From: Candidatus Pacearchaeota archaeon
GTDB lineage: Archaea > Nanobdellota > Nanobdellia > Pacearchaeales > GW2011-AR1
DNA: 64,000 nt
Assembly (NCBI GenBank): GCA_019659125.1
Contig: JAIFVX010000001.1
Span: 276,135 to 340,134, forward strand
Direction: 5' to 3'
The stretch's first letter is position 1. The number at the start of each line of letters is the position of its first letter. The notes below the pieces were generated by a model that had not been told where the DNA came from, made no database searches, and worked only from the letters and a program-made list of their open reading frames with translations. This document shows positions 43,156 through 53,100 of the stretch, one piece after another. Made by a program: the position numbers and the translations under genes.

Positions 43156-43824
43156 TTAAATTTTATGGAGAATTTCAGCCTTAACGCCCTCTTTTTCACA
43201 AAGGCTCTTGAACCTTTCTGCATCTTCAGCAGTTCCTGCAACACCAGCACCATAGTGCATAGGAATCGCAAGATCGGGTTTCAAAAAGGATGCAACTGCC
43301 GCAGCCTGTTCAGCACTCATCACATAGTGGCCTGAAACAGGGAGCAATGCAATGAACTCATTCCCATGCTTGCCATATCCAGTTAATTTTTTCATTTCGG
43401 GAATTTGATCACTGTCTCCAGTGTGATAGACAATGACTCCAGGAAGTTTAACAACATACCCCACCCACCCTTCCTTTTTGGGATGGAATTCTTTTCCCAC
43501 ATTATAAGCAGGCACTGCCTCTATCTTAGCCTTGCCAAATGAAAACTCATCACCGGGCTCAACAATATGCATCTCTACTCCCTCAATCTTGGTGATCTTG
43601 CTTTGAGCGTCTGCCGTCATTGCAATGATAGTTCCTTCACGGGCAAGCTTTGCTATATCCTTGATGCTACAATGATCATAATGACTGTGTGTAATTAAAA
43701 TGACATCTACCTTCGCGACATGGTCTGAAATATTATACGGATCGATAGCAACTCTCTTACCCTCGTGCCGAATTACAAACCCAGAATGCCCAAGAAAATC
43801 AATGCCCGTTTCCTTGATTTCCAT
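43156..43824 (-). CDS. Metallo-beta-lactamase fold hydrolase (UPF0173-like)
   Basis: 222 residues. THSHYDH (H-x-H-x-D-H) is the zinc motif; further ligands are in LPVSGHYVMS, the Asp of YHTGDSDQIPE and MHYG. The layout is that of the UPF0173/UlaG-like group of small metal-dependent hydrolases. Cytoplasmic; substrate unknown. Last gene of a run that begins with gatE, 22 bases after gatA, so possibly co-transcribed with the amidotransferase genes. Confidence 0.88.
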   Translation of the reverse strand: MEIKETGIDFLGHSGFVIRHEGKRVAIDPYNISDHVAKVDVILITHSHYDHCSIKDIAKLAREGTIIAMTADAQSKITKIEGVEMHIVEPGDEFSFGKAKIEAVPAYNVGKEFHPKKEGWVGYVVKLPGVIVYHTGDSDQIPEMKKLTGYGKHGNEFIALLPVSGHYVMSAEQAAAVASFLKPDLAIPMHYGAGVAGTAEDAERFKSLCEKEGVKAEILHKI

Positions 43825-43846
43825 CTATGTATTACTCCTAAACGAA

Positions 43847-45139
43847 TTATAAACCTATCCTTGATAATTCCTTAGCAACGGCGAACATTTTTCCTTCATC
43901 ACCCTTTCCAGCCATGACTTGCATACCGATAGGCATCTCTCGGATAGTTCCAGCAGGAATAGATACGGCACAAATCCCTGCGAGGTTAGCGGGAATTGTC
44001 AATGCATCAGAAGCATAGACTTCCTCAACCTTCATGGCTGCTCCTAGTTTCCACGGAAATCCAGGACATGTGGGCATGATCAGGCAATCAACGTCTTTCA
44101 ATACTTCCTTAAATTCCTCTGTAATGAGTTCTTTTACTTCCAATGCCCTTTTGTAGTATTTTCCAGTAAACTCCGCCCGAGTGATCTCACTTCCACCAAG
44201 AATTCTTCGTAACACTTCCTCTCCACATGCATCATCTATTTTCTTGCCATATCTTCTTCCATCAAATCTTCGGGTTCCAGAAAAGAACTCTGCATAGACA
44301 AGAGGATAATATGTCTGTACGGCGAGATCGATATGTTTGATTTCAACTTCCTTGACTTTAAATCCCTGTTTTTTTAGATTATCCACTCTTGTATCCACTA
44401 GCTTTTGAATATCCTTATCGACTCCTGAAACACGTACAACCCCTATACGCATAGCTTCTGTCTTTCCAATCTTGAGAGCCGAAGAATCAACACTTTTAGG
44501 ATCTCGCTCGTCCTTGCCCCGGATGACATCAAGAACAAGCATTGCCTCGTCAACAGTGTTTGCTAAAGTCCCTATCTGATCTAGACTCATGGATAAATCA
44601 GTTAAACCATATCGGGAAACAAGTCCATAGCTTGGCTTGACTCCAACAACTCCGCAGTAACTTGCAGGATTTCTAATGCTCCCACCCGTATCGCTTCCCA
44701 ATGCAACATCACAAAGACCGGCGGCGACTGCAGCCGCACTTCCTGAGCTGCTTCCTCCAGGAATTTTTCCAGGGACTCGAGGATTCTGTGTAGCACCATA
44801 GGCACTACTCTCTCCAGAGCTTCCACAAGCAAATTCATCCATGTTAAGCATACCAATAATGATTCCGTCTTCCTTGCGTATCTTTTCTATGACTGTAGCA
44901 TCATAGGGGGCGCGATAATCTTCCAATACCTTAGAACCGCAGTTGCAGATCATTCCCTTGACATTAATGTTACTTTTTATACCAAAGACATATCCATGGA
45001 GCCTGCCCTTCTTCGACTTTTTGTCAACAGCCTTCGCCTCCTCCAGCGCTTTGTCATTGACATGAAGAAATATGTTGAGCTTCTTATTTCCTTTCCTTAT
45101 TGCATCTAAATATTTTTTAACTTTTGTTTCAGCATTCAT
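43847..45139 (-). CDS. gatA: Asp-tRNA(Asn)/Glu-tRNA(Gln) amidotransferase subunit A
   Basis: 430 residues of the amidase-signature family. The catalytic triad is complete and correctly spaced: K55 (GIKSNI), cis-Ser S130 (PGGSSSGSA) and S154 (TGGSIRNP). It frees ammonia from glutamine and passes it to GatB, which amidates the mischarged tRNA. Shorter than the ~480-residue norm, mainly at the ends. Preceded on the same strand by a small gene and the gatC-like gene; gatB is 15 kb away. Confidence 0.95.
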   Translation of the reverse strand: MNAETKVKKYLDAIRKGNKKLNIFLHVNDKALEEAKAVDKKSKKGRLHGYVFGIKSNINVKGMICNCGSKVLEDYRAPYDATVIEKIRKEDGIIIGMLNMDEFACGSSGESSAYGATQNPRVPGKIPGGSSSGSAAAVAAGLCDVALGSDTGGSIRNPASYCGVVGVKPSYGLVSRYGLTDLSMSLDQIGTLANTVDEAMLVLDVIRGKDERDPKSVDSSALKIGKTEAMRIGVVRVSGVDKDIQKLVDTRVDNLKKQGFKVKEVEIKHIDLAVQTYYPLVYAEFFSGTRRFDGRRYGKKIDDACGEEVLRRILGGSEITRAEFTGKYYKRALEVKELITEEFKEVLKDVDCLIMPTCPGFPWKLGAAMKVEEVYASDALTIPANLAGICAVSIPAGTIREMPIGMQVMAGKGDEGKMFAVAKELSRIGL

Positions 45140-45142
45140 GCA

Positions 45143-45430
45143 TCACCATTCAATCTTTTGAAAGGGCTTCTTATTATAGATAATTTCAGCCAATTCATAG
45201 AATTCAAGGCTCGTATCTATCTGGTCGGAGAAATAACGTAATTGATAATCTTTATCGGTCTTTGGATCGAACAATTCTATAGTCATTTCCTTTGTTGCTC
45301 CATGGTCGATGAGTACATAGTGGGCATCGACTTCCAAAGGTTTTCCATCAACTTTTATATGGTCTCCTTTCTTAACTTTTGCCAGAGGCTTTGAAGCCTT
45401 TATGGTGAAAGATTGCTCTTCACCTACCAT
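45143..45430 (-). CDS. Small beta-barrel-like protein in the gatA operon
   Basis: 95 residues, beta-rich, with KVKKGDHIKVDGKPLEVDAH near the start, reminiscent of the N-terminal SH3-like barrel of translation proteins. The C-terminal half has a regular FYELAEIIYNKKPF helix. Not a recognised Gat subunit. It lies between gatC-like and gatA with a 7-base overlap upstream and a 3-base gap downstream, so it may help the amidotransferase. Inference from position only. Confidence 0.6.
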   Translation of the reverse strand: MVGEEQSFTIKASKPLAKVKKGDHIKVDGKPLEVDAHYVLIDHGATKEMTIELFDPKTDKDYQLRYFSDQIDTSLEFYELAEIIYNKKPFQKIEW

Positions 45431-45657
45431 GATTTCTTCTCCGCAATAATAAAGTCGTCATTCTTATTTTCTGCATTTTCAAACATTTTTTTCCTGAAAT
45501 CTGGATCGCATTCCATACCTTTTCCTTCTTCCCTATATCCTCCAGCAGGCCTTTTTAATGTTTTCTCTTTGAATTTGACATTCTCTAAAGATCTACTGAA
45601 TCTTTCAAGGATCTTTTGTGCTTCTTTCTTGATTTCTTCGCGCTTCTTTTCATCCAT
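45424..45657 (-). CDS. gatC: GatC-like amidotransferase subunit
   Basis: 77 residues. Helical N-terminus (MDEKKREEIKKEAQKILERF) and a tail CDPDFRKKMFENAENKNDDF then IIAEKKSW, resembling the C-terminus of archaeal GatC proteins (an F-R-x-x-M-F core and a final IIAEK-x-W). GatC braces GatA to GatB. Placed first of three overlapping genes ending in gatA, which supports the call. The typical N-terminal GatC helix motif is not obvious, so it is tentative. Confidence 0.6.
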   Translation of the reverse strand: MDEKKREEIKKEAQKILERFSRSLENVKFKEKTLKRPAGGYREEGKGMECDPDFRKKMFENAENKNDDFIIAEKKSW

Positions 45658-45690
45658 AAAAGGAGATAGAAATAAGATTAATAAAGTTAA

Positions 45691-46485
45691 TCATAACTCA
45701 ATAATTTTATATCCGCCAACACCAAGATTGTAAACTTCTGTCTTTCCTATGCGTTTCATTCCTTCTCCTTCATGGATATGTCCACAGAAAACATAAGAAG
45801 GGTGATATTTCTCGATATAAGCAAGAATAGATTTGCTTCCAGCATGCTTTCCTTTCCAATGTTGAGGAGCAAACGGAGCTGTTACTTTGTCTAAACTTCC
45901 ATAGGGAGGTTGGTGACAGACAAGGACATTTACAGTACCAAATCTATCAAGAACCCTTCGGGCTTTGTCTGTCTCTCGTTTGGCCTTTTTCAACCTCTTT
46001 TTATAATCAGATGGCTTGAAGTCTTTCACCCAATTGGTATCAACAAAATATTCAAGTCCTCCAATTCGAACATCACTTACACGAACCAACCTATTATTAA
46101 TAACTCTTACATTTCCTATACTATTGAGTGTATCCGTAAGAAAAGGTAAGGGCATCTTGATTTCCTTAGAAGATTTGCGTGTCTCGGCATTGCTGGGCTC
46201 TACATTACCATAGATAGTATAAACAGGAGCAAAATGAGATAGATACTTTACTACCCTAACAGAAGAAGTATACGCTTCCATAAATGCTTTTTTCCTTTCC
46301 TTTGGAGGAAACTCTTTCTCTGGGAGACCTTGCTTTTTTCTTTCTACATTTTCAAAAGCCATCTTTCTCATTAAGTTAGCTCTTCCAAGATCGCCAGTAA
46401 GAAGAATAAGATCAATATTTTTCAGAGGAATTTTCCTAATTTTATCAAGAGAACCATGAGGGTCCCCGATGGCAGCAATTCTCAT
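45691..46485 (-). CDS. Calcineurin-like metallophosphoesterase
   Basis: 264 residues. The metal-binding motifs are in order: GDPHG (D8, H10), TGDLG, the GNxE motif as YTIYGNVEP (the usual His of GNHE is Val here), VCHQPPYG, and CGHIHEGEG. Paralogous in plan to the protein at 1999. The GNxE change may affect activity. It lies between aspS and gatC on the same strand, with gaps of about 33-51 bases. Confidence 0.8.
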   Translation of the reverse strand: MRIAAIGDPHGSLDKIRKIPLKNIDLILLTGDLGRANLMRKMAFENVERKKQGLPEKEFPPKERKKAFMEAYTSSVRVVKYLSHFAPVYTIYGNVEPSNAETRKSSKEIKMPLPFLTDTLNSIGNVRVINNRLVRVSDVRIGGLEYFVDTNWVKDFKPSDYKKRLKKAKRETDKARRVLDRFGTVNVLVCHQPPYGSLDKVTAPFAPQHWKGKHAGSKSILAYIEKYHPSYVFCGHIHEGEGMKRIGKTEVYNLGVGGYKIIEL

Positions 46486-46536
46486 AAAGAAAGCATTAAA
46501 TGATGGTTAATAAACTTAATTGGGACAAGGTACTTC

Positions 46537-47853
46537 TTATGGTGTTAATCGGTCCCTGTCTCGTGGGAATAGCACAGCTTCACGGATGTTAGGAAGATCT
46601 AGCAATACCATAGTCAGTCGTTCAACACCCATCCCAAACCCTGCATGAGGTGGGGCCCCATATCGGAAAGAGTCAATATAACTTGTAAAGTCTTTAGGAT
46701 TCAGCTTCTTAGCTTTTAATCGTTCGATCAGTAAATCTGGAATATGTACTCTCTGCCCACCGGAAGAAATCTCCATTCCCTTGTAGATGGCGTCAAAACC
46801 ACCGCTTAATCCCTTCCCTTTCGGCATGATATAAAATGGCTTGCCTTCAAGAGGCCAGTCATGAACAAATACAATAGTGTCTGGAAATAATTCTCCAAGC
46901 TTCTTTTCCCCTTCACCTGTTAAATCAGTTGATGACGTTTCGATCTTATGTTTCTTAAGCAACTCATTTGTCTCGCTGAAAGACATGTATTTCACAGAAG
47001 GCACTTTGAGATTGATTCCCAACAACTTCAAATCCCCTGAATTTTTCTCTAACACCGTGTGTACCATGTGCTGAACAGCCTTCGCTAGATGATCCATGAC
47101 GACAAACTCATCTGCGAATGCCATTTCAAAGTCAAATTGGCGCGATTCATTCAAATGCCGTACTGTGTTGTGCTTCTCAGCTCTCCAGACAGTAAATATA
47201 GTAAACACTTTTTCTATCGAGCATGCAAGCATCTGCTTGTAGAGTTGGCAACTCTGACTTAAGTAAACTTCCTTGTCGAAATATTTTGCCTTGAACAATT
47301 CTGTTCCGCCTTCGCTGCTGCTCCCGATGATGGATGGAAAATTCGCCTCAGTTCCTCCAATGCGGACCATATAGTCCCTATAGGATTGCATGAGAGTGCT
47401 TTGTATCTTAAAGATGGACTGTATTCTTCTTCTATGCAAGTCTAAAAATCGATAATCAAGTCTCTTTGGTAGTTCTGTCTTCGAGAAGTCGGAAACGTCA
47501 ATGGGAAGTGGCTGTGCAGCCTCCGCAAGAATGGAAAACCTCTCAGGAACGATCTCTCTTCCTCCAGGAGCTTTTTCACTTTTCTTCACGAGTCCTTGAA
47601 CGACAACAACGCTTTCTCGAGGTGTTTTCGCCAGGGCTTCAAAGATTTCCTTACTAGCCGTATCTTTATGGGCAGTCACCTGTATCTCTCCCGAAGCGTC
47701 ACGAATAATACCAAATCGTACTTTTCCCAGATCTCGGGAATCGTAGAGCCAGCCAGCGATAGTTACATTGCCTTCAGAAATACTTTTAATAGGAATTCTT
47801 TCCTTTGTTAATTGCAGTAAAGAAATACTGTCATCGGATTTGGCTTTCTTCAT
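46537..47853 (-). CDS. aspS: Aspartyl-tRNA synthetase, archaeal type
   Basis: 438 residues. The N-terminal OB anticodon-binding domain starts at about 25 (VTIAGWLYDSRDLGKVRFG). Class II motif 2 is WRAEKHNTVRHLNE and motif 3 ends in GFGMGVERL. The protein closes with the archaeal-type LFPRDRDRLTP. Neighbouring gatE, gatC-like and gatA genes suggest a non-discriminating enzyme that makes Asp-tRNA(Asn). In the remembered Thermococcus sequence, a Trp linked to discrimination aligns with Tyr here (WLYD), which would agree; this was not aligned properly. Confidence 0.93.
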   Translation of the reverse strand: MKKAKSDDSISLLQLTKERIPIKSISEGNVTIAGWLYDSRDLGKVRFGIIRDASGEIQVTAHKDTASKEIFEALAKTPRESVVVVQGLVKKSEKAPGGREIVPERFSILAEAAQPLPIDVSDFSKTELPKRLDYRFLDLHRRRIQSIFKIQSTLMQSYRDYMVRIGGTEANFPSIIGSSSEGGTELFKAKYFDKEVYLSQSCQLYKQMLACSIEKVFTIFTVWRAEKHNTVRHLNESRQFDFEMAFADEFVVMDHLAKAVQHMVHTVLEKNSGDLKLLGINLKVPSVKYMSFSETNELLKKHKIETSSTDLTGEGEKKLGELFPDTIVFVHDWPLEGKPFYIMPKGKGLSGGFDAIYKGMEISSGGQRVHIPDLLIERLKAKKLNPKDFTSYIDSFRYGAPPHAGFGMGVERLTMVLLDLPNIREAVLFPRDRDRLTP

Positions 47854-47877
47854 GTCTTCTCAAGAAAAACCGTGTTT

Positions 47878-49320
47878 TTAACCCTTTTTATTATCAACAA
47901 TTTTGTTCAAAATTTCCATGGCTTTCCGGGCATCAACTTTTCCCTTAAGCTTCTGTATGACCATTCCCATGTATGCGTTTGCCCTTAATCCAGGTTTCTC
48001 GGCCACAATCTTTCTGATCTCCTCTTCCAAGGCGTCCTCATCAACCTTTTCCACCTTCAATGCTTCGTGCACAGGGGTTCCCTCAACGATTTTGAGAAGC
48101 ACCCGTTTGACATCCCCTTCATGAATTTTTCCCGAAGCAACGTTCTCTAACACTTTCTCAAGCACCGATTCATTCAATATACCTTTAATTTCTTCAACAC
48201 TCTTTTTTGTTTTGCTTGCAAACTCTGCCCTCCAAAGACTAACCATCTTTCCAACAAGATTTGCATCCTTAGAGTAGACTTTCAAAAGTACCTCGAACTC
48301 ATCGAGATCCCCTTCAATAACAAGTCCTATCAATTCATCGCTCAATCCTTTCTTCTTAAGCTCATCACGAATATCATGTTTAAGTTTTGGCAAATCCTTC
48401 TTTAAATCATTGATCATGTCTCTGGAAATTCTTAAGAGAGGAAGATCTGTCTCAGGATACATCCTTGCCCGCCCCGGAAGGGGCCTCAAGAATTCACTAA
48501 TTCCATCTTCTAACGCATTCCTTACTTCCCCTTCCTTCTTCTTATCCTTTTTCTGACGTTCAACTTCAATTTCAACGGTCTTTACCATCATGCTTGGATC
48601 CTGGAATCCCTTAATTTCCACCTTATCATGTCCTTTGATGCTGACATTAATATCCTGTCGTATAGTACCAATTCCTCGCTTAACCTTACATGCTCTTAAA
48701 ATTTCTCCGATCTTTAATGCAGCCTCCTTGATTTGATTCGGGTCATTCATGGCAGGCACGGTAGTAATTTCAACTAAAGGAATTCCTAGTCTATCAAGCC
48801 TATAGACTGAGTTCTTATCATGCTTTTCAACGATTCTAGCAGAATCTTCCTCAAGTGCAATAGTTTCAATAGGTACATTCCCAAAACTTGTCTCAACAAA
48901 CCCTGAATGGGCGATCAATACTGTCCTCTGGAATCCGGAAGTATTGGAACCATCAATCACTGTCTTCCGCATGATCTGCGAGATGGGATATATATCACAA
49001 TTCAAGAGCAATGCAATCTTCAAGGCCTCTTCTAAAGCGTGCGGGTTAATCTGATGTGGTGGTTCTTCATCTAATTCAACTAAGCATGTGCTATCTCGAT
49101 ATCCTTGATACACAAATTCTTTCCCTAAAGATGCTTCGTAGGCAACTGCAGCGTCCACTTCCCCTGTCTCGCCCGCAACACTATGCAATCTTCGAGTAAT
49201 AGAAAAATGGGGCTCTTCGTTACGAAGATAACCAGGACACGCACAGAACAGCTTTCCTGTGTCAAGCTGCTGGTGTACCTCAAGCCCTGCTTTTAAGCCT
49301 AGTTCCTTGTAATTTTGCAT
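47878..49320 (-). CDS. gatE: Glu-tRNA(Gln) amidotransferase subunit E, lacking the AspRS-like insert
   Basis: 480 residues. The start LGLKAGLEVHQQLDTGKLFCACP, then YRDSTCLVELDEEPPHQINP and KTVIDGSNTSGFQRT are diagnostic for GatE, the archaeal tRNA kinase/amidating subunit. Typical GatE has about 620 residues with a GAD (AspRS-like) domain inserted before the RPLPGxARMYPETD motif. Here VERQKKDKKKEGEVRNALED leads straight to EFLRPLPGRARMYPETD, so that domain is absent. The C-terminal helical/YqeY tail is kept. Probably works with GatD (54790). Confidence 0.92.
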   Translation of the reverse strand: MQNYKELGLKAGLEVHQQLDTGKLFCACPGYLRNEEPHFSITRRLHSVAGETGEVDAAVAYEASLGKEFVYQGYRDSTCLVELDEEPPHQINPHALEEALKIALLLNCDIYPISQIMRKTVIDGSNTSGFQRTVLIAHSGFVETSFGNVPIETIALEEDSARIVEKHDKNSVYRLDRLGIPLVEITTVPAMNDPNQIKEAALKIGEILRACKVKRGIGTIRQDINVSIKGHDKVEIKGFQDPSMMVKTVEIEVERQKKDKKKEGEVRNALEDGISEFLRPLPGRARMYPETDLPLLRISRDMINDLKKDLPKLKHDIRDELKKKGLSDELIGLVIEGDLDEFEVLLKVYSKDANLVGKMVSLWRAEFASKTKKSVEEIKGILNESVLEKVLENVASGKIHEGDVKRVLLKIVEGTPVHEALKVEKVDEDALEEEIRKIVAEKPGLRANAYMGMVIQKLKGKVDARKAMEILNKIVDNKKG

Positions 49321-49362
49321 GAAATCAGAAGATAATTAAGATTATTAAAGATTGGTGTTGAT

Positions 49363-50130
49363 CTATAGTAAATGGGGGTAGTGCAAGTTAAGAAAGTGAT
49401 TATAGTTATTCTGATGCTGGGGTAAAAGAATCCTTTCCATCTCTTCAAAATCTAGAGATTTAAGTTGGTTTTTAAGCAAATCAGTCAAGTTCTTATTATC
49501 CATGAGATCCTTAGCACGAGAGTTAGATATCTTCATGGCAAGCAAGTGTTCAAGCTTAGGTACTCTTATAGATAATTCGTATTTGCTACTATATGGCACT
49601 TTAAGATTACGTGACTGGTCAATAAAATGAGAATACCATTTTTCGTCTAGACCTCTTAAACCTTCAACCTGACTCCTAAAGATATTCATTGCAATTACTT
49701 CTTCTTCACTCCCTTTTCCATCTTTATACAATCGATAAGTAGGGCGAGAAGCTCCTGTTCGTGCACTTCTAACTTCAAGAACATAGTCTGAACTTGGAGG
49801 AATTTCCTCGAAAGCAAATTTAGGAACAATTGAAGTAACTTTCATGATTCTTTCAGACTCACCGGTGTCAGGCAACTGAAGAGCAACATCAACATCATCT
49901 GTACTTCTGATATAATCCTGTATCCTTAAAAGTGGATCATGGACAAGACCGAGAATATCGTGAGAATATTTTTGAGAAAGCATATCAAGGACATATGATT
50001 GCACAGCAACTCCACCTCCAATATAGAAAGGAATCTTCTCTCCTTGAAGGACAGTTCCGACTCTGTTTACGAACACAGCGAAAGGTTCATCTGTAAGGTC
50101 ATATATCTGTCTTTTCATTGTAAAAGACAT
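49363..50130 (-). CDS. Nucleotidyltransferase-like protein (AbiEii-type)
   Basis: 255 residues. FYIGGGVAVQSYVL followed by STDDVDVAL gives the GG...D-D-V-D-V pattern of nucleotidyltransferase-fold proteins near the AbiEii/DUF1814 group. The later SNSRAKDLMDNKNLTDLL segment matches their C-terminal helices. No AbiEi-like antitoxin gene is adjacent. The role could be RNA modification or a remnant of a defence module. Confidence 0.6.
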   Translation of the reverse strand: MSFTMKRQIYDLTDEPFAVFVNRVGTVLQGEKIPFYIGGGVAVQSYVLDMLSQKYSHDILGLVHDPLLRIQDYIRSTDDVDVALQLPDTGESERIMKVTSIVPKFAFEEIPPSSDYVLEVRSARTGASRPTYRLYKDGKGSEEEVIAMNIFRSQVEGLRGLDEKWYSHFIDQSRNLKVPYSSKYELSIRVPKLEHLLAMKISNSRAKDLMDNKNLTDLLKNQLKSLDFEEMERILLPQHQNNYNHFLNLHYPHLL

Positions 50131-50172
50131 AATTCAACCCTTTTTAAATGTAACTCCTTAGTAGTTGCTACA

Positions 50173-53100
50173 TTATTTCTTTCTTCGTGCATGAGAAGGC
50201 TTCTTTCGTAGAATCAAATAGAACACATAAATGGCAACGATGATGATGATAGTTGCAATCGTGTTGCGAGCGCTGAAGAATGGCAGTGCAATGGCCTGAC
50301 CACAAGGAACGCTGTCAGATGAGGAAGTGCAGCTAGGGGTAATTCCTTGTTGTGCACAGAGCTCGGACAGTTCACTAACATCGCCAGTAACACTTACCGA
50401 TTGAAGGCCGTTGACACATTCAGATTCTGCAGCCTGCGTGGCGCAGTTGTAAGCACACTTGGTAGAGGTTTCGTAATGCTTCTCGAGATAGCAATGAGTC
50501 TGCACGGCGTCATCAGCTTCGATGGTGTCCTTCCATTTGCATCCATTGCATTGTACAATCGTACCGTCTGATTTTGTAGTCCCACAATCGTTTCCAGAAG
50601 GATCTTTAAGTCTCCCATCGCTTCCGGCTCGCTCAGGATCACCAACGCCTGCAGGATCAAGAGTACAGGTGCCTGCATCAGCATAATCAGAGCACTGGGC
50701 ATAATCGCTCAAGATACATCGTGATCCCTCTGATACATCACTACATATTTGCCCTCCAGGACAGCAATCATCCTGAGTGCCCGTAAGCCCGTCAAGGCCC
50801 TTGCACACCCCAATATCGGCAGTAGATTTCTTCTCAAGCAAAAACCCTTCATCATTTGTCAATACTACAAATTGTCCGCCCATACATTGGCTCTTGCCCA
50901 AAAGCGTGAATACCCGAGAGGCTGAGCTTTGAAGTGCTCCGTTATTGTAGTTCAATCCAAGATCAGCTTTCTTGTCATTAAACGTTCTCGAAGGAGCACC
51001 ATATGTTTGCGTGCCTTCAACAACTCCATCACCTACGTTCTCGTGACCGTCGTCAAAATTCCATGAAAAATTCAAGCTGTTGAAACCCTTAGGACCATTG
51101 GTAACACTCAATTGTGTACTACCACTGCATGATGTTGGAACATTCTGAGTCTGTTGAGGACAGTTACCTGCAAGACACGTTACAGTTGGACAAGATTGAC
51201 TTCCTGCGTCCAACACATAACTATCATTGGCGCTGTAGTCTATCTTAAATGATTCATTAACAACAATCTCATGATGGTTTGGCTTATTAATATACGTCAG
51301 CATACCAGGACTTGCAATGACGAGAATAGCAATCTGATCCTCTCCCCACACTCCATCACTATCTTTAATCCGTACAAGAACAGTTTTCTGTCCAGGCGAG
51401 CTAAATGTATGAGTAAACGTGGCAGAAGAACTGCTAAACCCAGGCTCTTCCTCAATAGTCCATTCAATGCCTTCGATAGGACCTTGAGCATCAGAACCCA
51501 TGACCTTAAAGTCCAGTTGCGTGTTCACAAAATAAACCTGTCTATGAATGGGCGCTTCAATATGCGCGAAGGGAGCAGTATTGCCTCCCGTATTAGTAAC
51601 GTTTCGTATATCACTTACATTATCTCCACTGCTGCTAAACCCAGAGCCAACTGCAGAGGCTCTAAAAAAGAATTCTATCTGATTGTCTGAATATTCGCTG
51701 AAAAATGGAGAGTCATCGGCAGCATTATAATTATCAAGAGTAGGAATCCACTGAAGTTGAGCCACACCAGAAGCATTTGTTGGAGCGGTAAGGCCAAGAT
51801 CAAGTTGATCATCAGGATTCAATCCCTGATCCTGCTCTCGTATATCAAACTCTATCTGTGTGCCTTCAGGCACTCCTCGTGTCTCGGCAATAAGATGGAG
51901 TACATCCCCGAGAGAACTTCGTCGATCAGCAGGAGTAAGAATGTTTCCCTGAAAATCAGTCCAATAGGCAGCAGTTACCTGATATCCTCCATTGACTCCA
52001 CAATCACTATCCCGAGTACATTCATCAGCATTCGTTCCAGCTACAGCAACGCACGCATTGCTGACACACTTCGCATACATGGGGGAACAGGAAGCTCCAA
52101 GTGTGCATGTGTCAATACCTTCTCCAGGAACAACCGCGCATTGCTCATTTTCACAATCAGTATGGCTATTTTTACAATCGTTTGCGCTTGAACACATGTC
52201 TTCTCCAGCTCCATTAACGGCAATACACTGATCATTGTTATTACATACTGTGTGCTTCTCGCCAACACATTGAGTATCCATAATGCATTCGCTCACCCCT
52301 ATTCCTTTCTTGGAAATACATTGATTATTTTCACACGCACCATATGATTTTATGCAGTCTTTAGTACTTACACATCTATTAGGTCCAACTCCATCAACTA
52401 ACGTGCATGCATCATTCCTACATTCTGCATGCTTAGGTTGACATGAAGTCCCAATTATAGTGCATTCATCATATCCTGGCCCATCAACAGCTCGACAGGC
52501 ATTATTATAACACTCTGTGTGTGAGCTGTCACAATCAGCGGTGCTAGAGCATTCATCGCTCTGAGTTCCCTGTGCTACCACACATTGCCCATTTTCATTG
52601 CATTGAGCATACGTACTAATGCACGATGTTTCCAGGGAACATGTATCAAGCCCTGGACCATTGACGAGTTGGCATTGACTATTTACGCAGTCTGCATGTT
52701 GCGCATTACATTGCTGATTATAATTACAACGGTTCTCTCCTGGTCCTAAAACGGAGACGCAAGCACCTGATGGATTGCATTCGGTATGAAACGGATCGCA
52801 TGAAGAAAAAGCAGGTCCGCTACACTGATTAGGACCAGGACCGTTAACTTGCACGCATTGATAAAGATGTCCAAACTGGATCTGGCATTCGCTATGTTTC
52901 ACTCCGCAATCAACATCATCAATACATGCATTGACACCCTCTCCATCTTGCACGATACATTGACCATTATCACACACAGCATGCTTAGGTTGACATGAGG
53001 CACCTAACTCATTGCATTCATTTTGCCCAGGTCCCAATACCATCACGCATGCGCTGCCCATGCACTCCGTATGCACGTTACATTGATGATCTCCCAACCC

